Part shown: piece by piece, positions 6,661 to 9,635 of the stretch
How the letters are laid out: every line of letters starts with the position of its first letter
How positions within the stretch are numbered: position 1 is the stretch's first letter
Assembly: GCA_002478225.1 (NCBI GenBank)
Contig: DLMV01000042.1
Location: 70,592 to 80,226 of the forward strand
DNA length: 9,635 bases
Direction: 5' to 3'
DNA from: Deltaproteobacteria bacterium UBA7527
GTDB lineage: Bacteria; Desulfobacterota; Syntrophorhabdia; Syntrophorhabdales; Syntrophorhabdaceae
Translations under genes and position numbers: made by a program
The notes under the pieces: generated by a model
The model's input: only the letters and a program-made list of their open reading frames with translations
What the model was told of the DNA's origin: nothing
Databases searched by the model: none

Positions 6661-8268
6661 CTACAAGAGAGCAGGCTGTAAGATTATCACAAGCTCTGTC
6701 TTTACCTCGGTCTTGTCCCTCCTTTTAAACAGATATCCGACAAGAGGGACATTCCCGAGAAACGGCACCTGATCGTCCGTAAGACCCTCAGTTTTCTTAA
6801 TAAGTCCTCCGATCACAACGGTTTGACCATCTCTTACCTTTACCGTTGTGCTCAACTCTCTCAGGTCAACGGTAGGGAGTTTTATCTCAGTCTGGTTCCC
6901 CACCGATCCAATCGTTTTTGTTTCAAAGCTGACCCTTTCTGCAATGATCGGAGTTATCGTGAGGGAGATCTCGCCCTGGTCGTTGATATAAGGCACCAAC
7001 CCTATGGTGAGCCCCGAAAGGACGCTCCCTGTCTCGGTGGTAAAGGTGGTAATTGGCGGGGTGCCCTGCGTGGTTGTGGTTTCCACCTTTCTTAAATAGC
7101 TTTCATTCCTTCCAACGACTAGGAGGGCTGTCTGCCCGTTCATCATGCTGACCCTTGGATTGGAAAGTATCCTCATCTCTCCTTGCTCTTCTAACGCATT
7201 CATAACAAAACTCAGGTCCGCACGCCGGCCCCCAAAGCTCGGCAAACCTGTTATAGTAAAGACAGGGCCTCCAACACTCGTAGGCGCAACTTCTTTAAAA
7301 CCGCTCGTGCCAAAAGTAAAGGAGCTTGTAGTCCGTGTTCCGTCAATATTAAGGTTTCTTTGCACAAGGGTCCAGTCGATCCCGAACTTAAAACTGTCTG
7401 CGAGCCTTACCTCAATGATCTTCGCTTCGATGAGGATCTGCCTGTTCATTGCCTTCTTTAATGTATTTATGTATTGTTCAACTCTCCCAAGGCTTCTTTT
7501 TGACGCCACCACCACTACCGTCCCTGTTACCCTGTTTATCGTAAAGTATTCCCCGCTGTTCTTTTCTCCACCCGCTCCTCCGCCTGTCTGACCAATAATT
7601 TGCCCGATAGATCTTTCAACAGCCTCCCAGAACTTAAATGCCGCCTCATCGGCCTTCAAGGTCTGCGTTACTTTGCCTTTCATTCCCGCACTTCCGCTGC
7701 CGCCGCCGGAAGTCCCGCTTGCGCCGCTGGAGATATCGCCGGTAACCCCTCCCAGTATATCTCCGCCTACATCCACATTATAGTTCTGAATTATTGAAGG
7801 GAAACCGAGTTCAAATACCATTGTCTCGGTGGCCTTGATCAAAAGCATATTGTTTTTTACCGCGTAAAAATAGTCGACGGATGAGAGGATCGTATTTAAT
7901 GCATCCTCTGCAGTGACATTTTTTAAAGTAATTGTTACAGGGATTTCCGGGCTAACCCCCTTTTCGATGACCAGGTTGAGGCTTGTTGCATCGGCAACAA
8001 CATGGACCACATCCCTTAAAGGGGTGTTCCTGGCAACAATGTCGACTATTCTGGTTTTTAAAGGAGAGACATCCTCGGTTGCCGGAGAAAATTCAGGGAT
8101 CTTCAGCTCCGGGGGCTTTGCCTCCTCTGTCTTCGGTTGCCTTGTTTCTTTCGGGATCTGGACCTCCCTCTTTAACCCGGTAGAGGCACAGGAGGCTAAC
8201 AGAAAAACACATATGAGGCTGCAGAAGACCGTAAACAGCCTTTTTATATTTAATTCATTTTTAACCAC
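6661..8268 (-). CDS. MshL/PilQ/GspD-family outer-membrane secretin, lipoprotein type
   Basis: Secretin forming the outer-membrane channel through which the fibre or substrate passes. It has 535 residues. The start is a GTG, chosen because AAGGAGG sits seven bases upstream. An N-terminal hydrophobic signal ends in the lipobox LASC (24-27), so Cys27 should be lipidated. A STN/N0-like domain covers about 78-149. A Gly/Ser-rich linker (about 168-196) follows, then a secretin N domain (about 240-298, with RVTGTVVVVAS) and the secretin core (about 300-532) including ILSNPRVSMMNGQTA, TVVIGGLI and the signature VPFLGNVPLVGYLF at 501-514. There are no AMIN domains, which argues for an MshL-like protein over PilQ. 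The short periplasmic part argues against a full GspD. The first 19 bases overlap the preceding gene. Self-lipidation may make a separate pilotin unnecessary (inference). Confidence 0.93.
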   Translation of the reverse strand: MVKNELNIKRLFTVFCSLICVFLLASCASTGLKREVQIPKETRQPKTEEAKPPELKIPEFSPATEDVSPLKTRIVDIVARNTPLRDVVHVVADATSLNLVIEKGVSPEIPVTITLKNVTAEDALNTILSSVDYFYAVKNNMLLIKATETMVFELGFPSIIQNYNVDVGGDILGGVTGDISSGASGTSGGGSGSAGMKGKVTQTLKADEAAFKFWEAVERSIGQIIGQTGGGAGGEKNSGEYFTINRVTGTVVVVASKRSLGRVEQYINTLKKAMNRQILIEAKIIEVRLADSFKFGIDWTLVQRNLNIDGTRTTSSFTFGTSGFKEVAPTSVGGPVFTITGLPSFGGRRADLSFVMNALEEQGEMRILSNPRVSMMNGQTALLVVGRNESYLRKVETTTTQGTPPITTFTTETGSVLSGLTIGLVPYINDQGEISLTITPIIAERVSFETKTIGSVGNQTEIKLPTVDLRELSTTVKVRDGQTVVIGGLIKKTEGLTDDQVPFLGNVPLVGYLFKRRDKTEVKTELVIILQPALL

Positions 8269-8690
8269 TGCTCACCCTCCTTATTTCTAATTAATACCCC
8301 TTCTTTTTCTATCCGCGCGACCTTGCCCAGATCAATGGAGTCCCCTTCTTTCACAACCAGGTTGTTTATTATGGCGATCTTTTTTCCGTTCCTGATCAGG
8401 ATTAATGAGACCTTTTGCTCCACAGCTTTATCGCCCGGGGCAATGCTTGAGAGCGGGACATTGGGATAACCCTTCTTTGACAGGGCAGCCACTTCAACAG
8501 GACTTATAAGGTTCGTCACTATAAGCGGCTTCCGATCCGTAATTTTAACCTTATCGTACGAAAAAAGTAAGATATTCCTTTCCAGCGGAGAAAGGGCAAA
8601 CCCGAATTTTATATGGGACACACCAACTATAATCAGAACTATTACTGCAGCAGAACCTCCGATCAGTATGGCAAACTTCTTATACGTCAT
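8250..8690 (-). CDS. MshK/GspB-like small inner-membrane periplasmic protein
   Basis: Bitopic protein of 146 residues with a single N-terminal transmembrane segment (about 7-25) after a short basic stretch, then a periplasmic domain. The last 55 residues (about 92-146) show a beta-rich pattern of the form VSLILIRNGKKIAIINN, VVKEGDSI, VARIEKEGVLI, ending WLKMN. This resembles the C-terminal module of MshK and GspB proteins and, more loosely, the HR domain of GspC. Such proteins link the inner-membrane complex to the secretin. This one is immediately upstream of and overlaps the secretin gene by 19 bases, as mshK precedes mshL in MSHA loci. The start overlaps the preceding stop (ATGA), with only a weak AGGCGG upstream. 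The family call rests on pattern and position, not on a catalytic motif. PilP is an alternative. Confidence 0.65.
   Translation of the reverse strand: MTYKKFAILIGGSAAVIVLIIVGVSHIKFGFALSPLERNILLFSYDKVKITDRKPLIVTNLISPVEVAALSKKGYPNVPLSSIAPGDKAVEQKVSLILIRNGKKIAIINNLVVKEGDSIDLGKVARIEKEGVLIRNKEGEQWLKMN
8276..8282 (-). promoter_or_regulatory. Ribosome-binding site fixing the GTG start of the secretin
   Basis: Read on the minus strand, AAGGAGG lies seven bases before a GTG at 8268-8266, inside the 3' end of the preceding gene. It is the strongest Shine-Dalgarno match I see in the operon and compensates for the weaker start codon. It supports this start over any downstream Met, because the next residues form the positively charged part of the lipoprotein signal. 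Confidence 0.8.
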
Positions 8691-9289
8691 GAGCTGCCGC
8701 CTGGTTTTTTGCCCGCAGCGCCAGGGTCTTGCAAGCCGGCCTTGGGATATTTTAATGCACCTGTAATTTCAAACGTTGCCTGAACAGTGCCCTTGTCAAT
8801 GGTTTTTGATATTTTTACGCTACTGATGGCAAAAAAAGGAAATCTCAGAGACTGTAAATAACCAACCTGGTTCACAAAGGCAGTATAGTCTTTTAAAGGT
8901 GATTTTATCGTCACGGGCAATTGGACCTCGTCCTTTCTGTCCTCAATTTTGGTAATTGTTATGTTTGCATCGCCCATCCTGGATTTCAGGTCATCAAGCA
9001 ATATGAGAATAAATTCTGCGGGGAGACGGGTGTCGAAGCCGGGAGGCAGCAGCGCCTTTATCGTTTGGGATGCCCTTTCGCTATCCACCGTTGCGTTTAT
9101 TATCTTGATGTATTGTATGTTAAATTCCTGCAGTTTGTCTGATGTCTCGTAAAGGGATTTCGCATACTTTTTGGCTATAATTCCGCCTGACACTATCAGC
9201 GCAAACAAAACCCCTGAAAGGATATAATAGTAAGACAATTTTCTTAGCGTCTTGCGCGCCTCTGATGAATGGGTGGTCATGTTTTCCAT
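8687..9289 (-). CDS. PilO/GspM/MshJ-like inner-membrane alignment protein
   Basis: Bitopic protein of 200 residues. It has a short cytoplasmic N-terminus, one transmembrane segment (about 21-39), a helical, probably coiled-coil stretch (about 40-80) and a periplasmic ferredoxin-like domain (about 85-180) with the PilO-type pattern KSPLKDYTAFVNQVGYLQSL (129-148). The tail (185-200) is low-complexity Gly/Pro/Lys. PilO, GspM and MshJ proteins pair with PilN/GspL-type partners and set the alignment between inner membrane and secretin. Two starts are possible. The ATG at 9289 has GGGG four bases upstream and overlaps the previous gene by 13 bases. The ATG at 9280 (Met4) gives the ATGA overlap used elsewhere in this operon, with GGA upstream. 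I keep the longer form, but the choice is open. Sequence identity in this family is low, so the call leans on topology and position. Confidence 0.72.
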   Translation of the reverse strand: MENMTTHSSEARKTLRKLSYYYILSGVLFALIVSGGIIAKKYAKSLYETSDKLQEFNIQYIKIINATVDSERASQTIKALLPPGFDTRLPAEFILILLDDLKSRMGDANITITKIEDRKDEVQLPVTIKSPLKDYTAFVNQVGYLQSLRFPFFAISSVKISKTIDKGTVQATFEITGALKYPKAGLQDPGAAGKKPGGSS

Positions 9290-9635
9290 TTTACCCCAAT
9301 AGAAAAGGCCCTGCTGACCAAATCAACGTCTTGCGAGGTTATCTCCGTGCCATTTATCTTCCTTATGCTGCCGAGCAACTGCTGAAAGTTCGATTGCAAT
9401 TCAGTATAAGGTCCCGGCATAACAGCCCCTTTTATCTGCACGATCAGCGCTTGCCCGTCATTTCTGATCTCTATTTCATTTATTTTAACATTATTGGCAT
9501 GTAATGACTGGAGCGCAATCAATGCCTTTTGCACATCCGGGGCGGCATTCTCGGCATTAAGATAATTTATTAAAGGCATGAGCCTTTGGAGTTCCTTGTT
9601 GCGTTCCTGGAACTCGCTGTATGCGCCTTGTTTGC
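9277..9635 (-). CDS. PilN-like fimbrial assembly protein (C-terminal fragment)
   Basis: Partial gene. The frame is open to the right window edge, so the Met at 9579 is internal and about 118 residues are visible. The visible part begins with a charged helical stretch (YSEFQERNKELQRLMPLINY) typical of the coiled coil after the membrane anchor of PilN. It continues with an alpha/beta domain containing IEIRNDGQALIVQIKGAV and ends in VSRAFSIGVKWKT. The pattern fits the periplasmic half of PilN/GspL-type proteins, which pair with PilO-like partners through matching ferredoxin-like folds. The next gene is the PilO-like one, overlapping by 4 or 13 bases, which supports the assignment. A membrane segment and any PilM-like partner would lie outside the window. 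Confidence is moderate because this family is poorly conserved and the diagnostic N-terminus is missing. Confidence 0.6.
   Translation of the reverse strand, partial: KQGAYSEFQERNKELQRLMPLINYLNAENAAPDVQKALIALQSLHANNVKINEIEIRNDGQALIVQIKGAVMPGPYTELQSNFQQLLGSIRKINGTEITSQDVDLVSRAFSIGVKWKT

Noticed and set aside
9577..9579. ATG at 9579 (minus strand) as the start of a 100-residue gene.
   Set aside because: The same frame continues without a stop to the window edge with a plausible coiled-coil sequence, and no ribosome-binding site precedes this Met. It is an internal residue of a longer PilN-like protein.
1..9635. Search for CRISPR arrays, tRNA or rRNA genes, insertion sequences, integrase or attachment sites.
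   Set aside because: The window is almost completely filled by the genes listed. The only gap above 40 bases is 1760-1867, and no regular spacer repeats, transposase motifs or tRNA-like cloverleafs were seen.

Overview
This window carries part of a type IV pilus / type II secretion-like assembly locus from a diderm (Gram-negative-type) bacterium. The envelope type follows directly from an outer-membrane secretin with a lipobox. The closest functional template I recognise is the MSHA (mannose-sensitive haemagglutinin-type) pilus cluster: a lipoprotein secretin without AMIN domains, a small MshK/GspB-like protein, an MshE-type ATPase with an intact-looking N-terminal c-di-GMP motif, an MshG/GspF platform protein and an MshM/ExeA-like AAA ATPase. 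Base composition is balanced (judged by eye, not counted). A deltaproteobacterial-grade or Nitrospirota-like host would fit, but I cannot assign taxonomy from the sequence alone.

Layout. Bases 2-1759 (+) hold a 5'-truncated PglL/PilO-type O-oligosaccharyltransferase (Wzy_C family). A 108-base intergenic stretch (1760-1867) follows, with a near-consensus sigma-70 promoter. It leads into a single prepilin gene at 1868-2518 (+). From the right edge, a tightly packed minus-strand operon runs towards the pilin: PilN-like fragment (end of window to 9277), PilO/GspM-like (9289-8687), MshK/GspB-like (8690-8250), secretin (8268-6661), GspE/PilB/MshE ATPase (6631-4985), GspF/PilC/MshG platform (4988-3771) and ExeA/MshM-like ATPase with an SH3-like tail (3771-2536). 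Neighbouring genes in this operon overlap by 1, 4, 13 or 19 bases, except for a 29-base gap before the ATPase, so translational coupling is likely. The two converging transcripts end only 17 bases apart.

How the parts fit together (inference from families). The prepilin is processed at a KG|FTLVE site by a peptidase not encoded here. It is driven into the fibre by the GspE-like ATPase acting on the GspF-like platform. The PilN/PilO-like proteins and the MshK-like protein would bridge inner membrane and secretin, and the ExeA-like ATPase with its periplasmic SH3-like domain may help the secretin through peptidoglycan. The ligase-like membrane protein beside the pilin gene is a good candidate for glycosylating that pilin. 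The N-terminal MshEN motif suggests c-di-GMP control of assembly. The individual families are known. The points most worth following up are the c-di-GMP motif, the ExeA-SH3 architecture, the ligase-pilin pairing and the unusual pilin itself.
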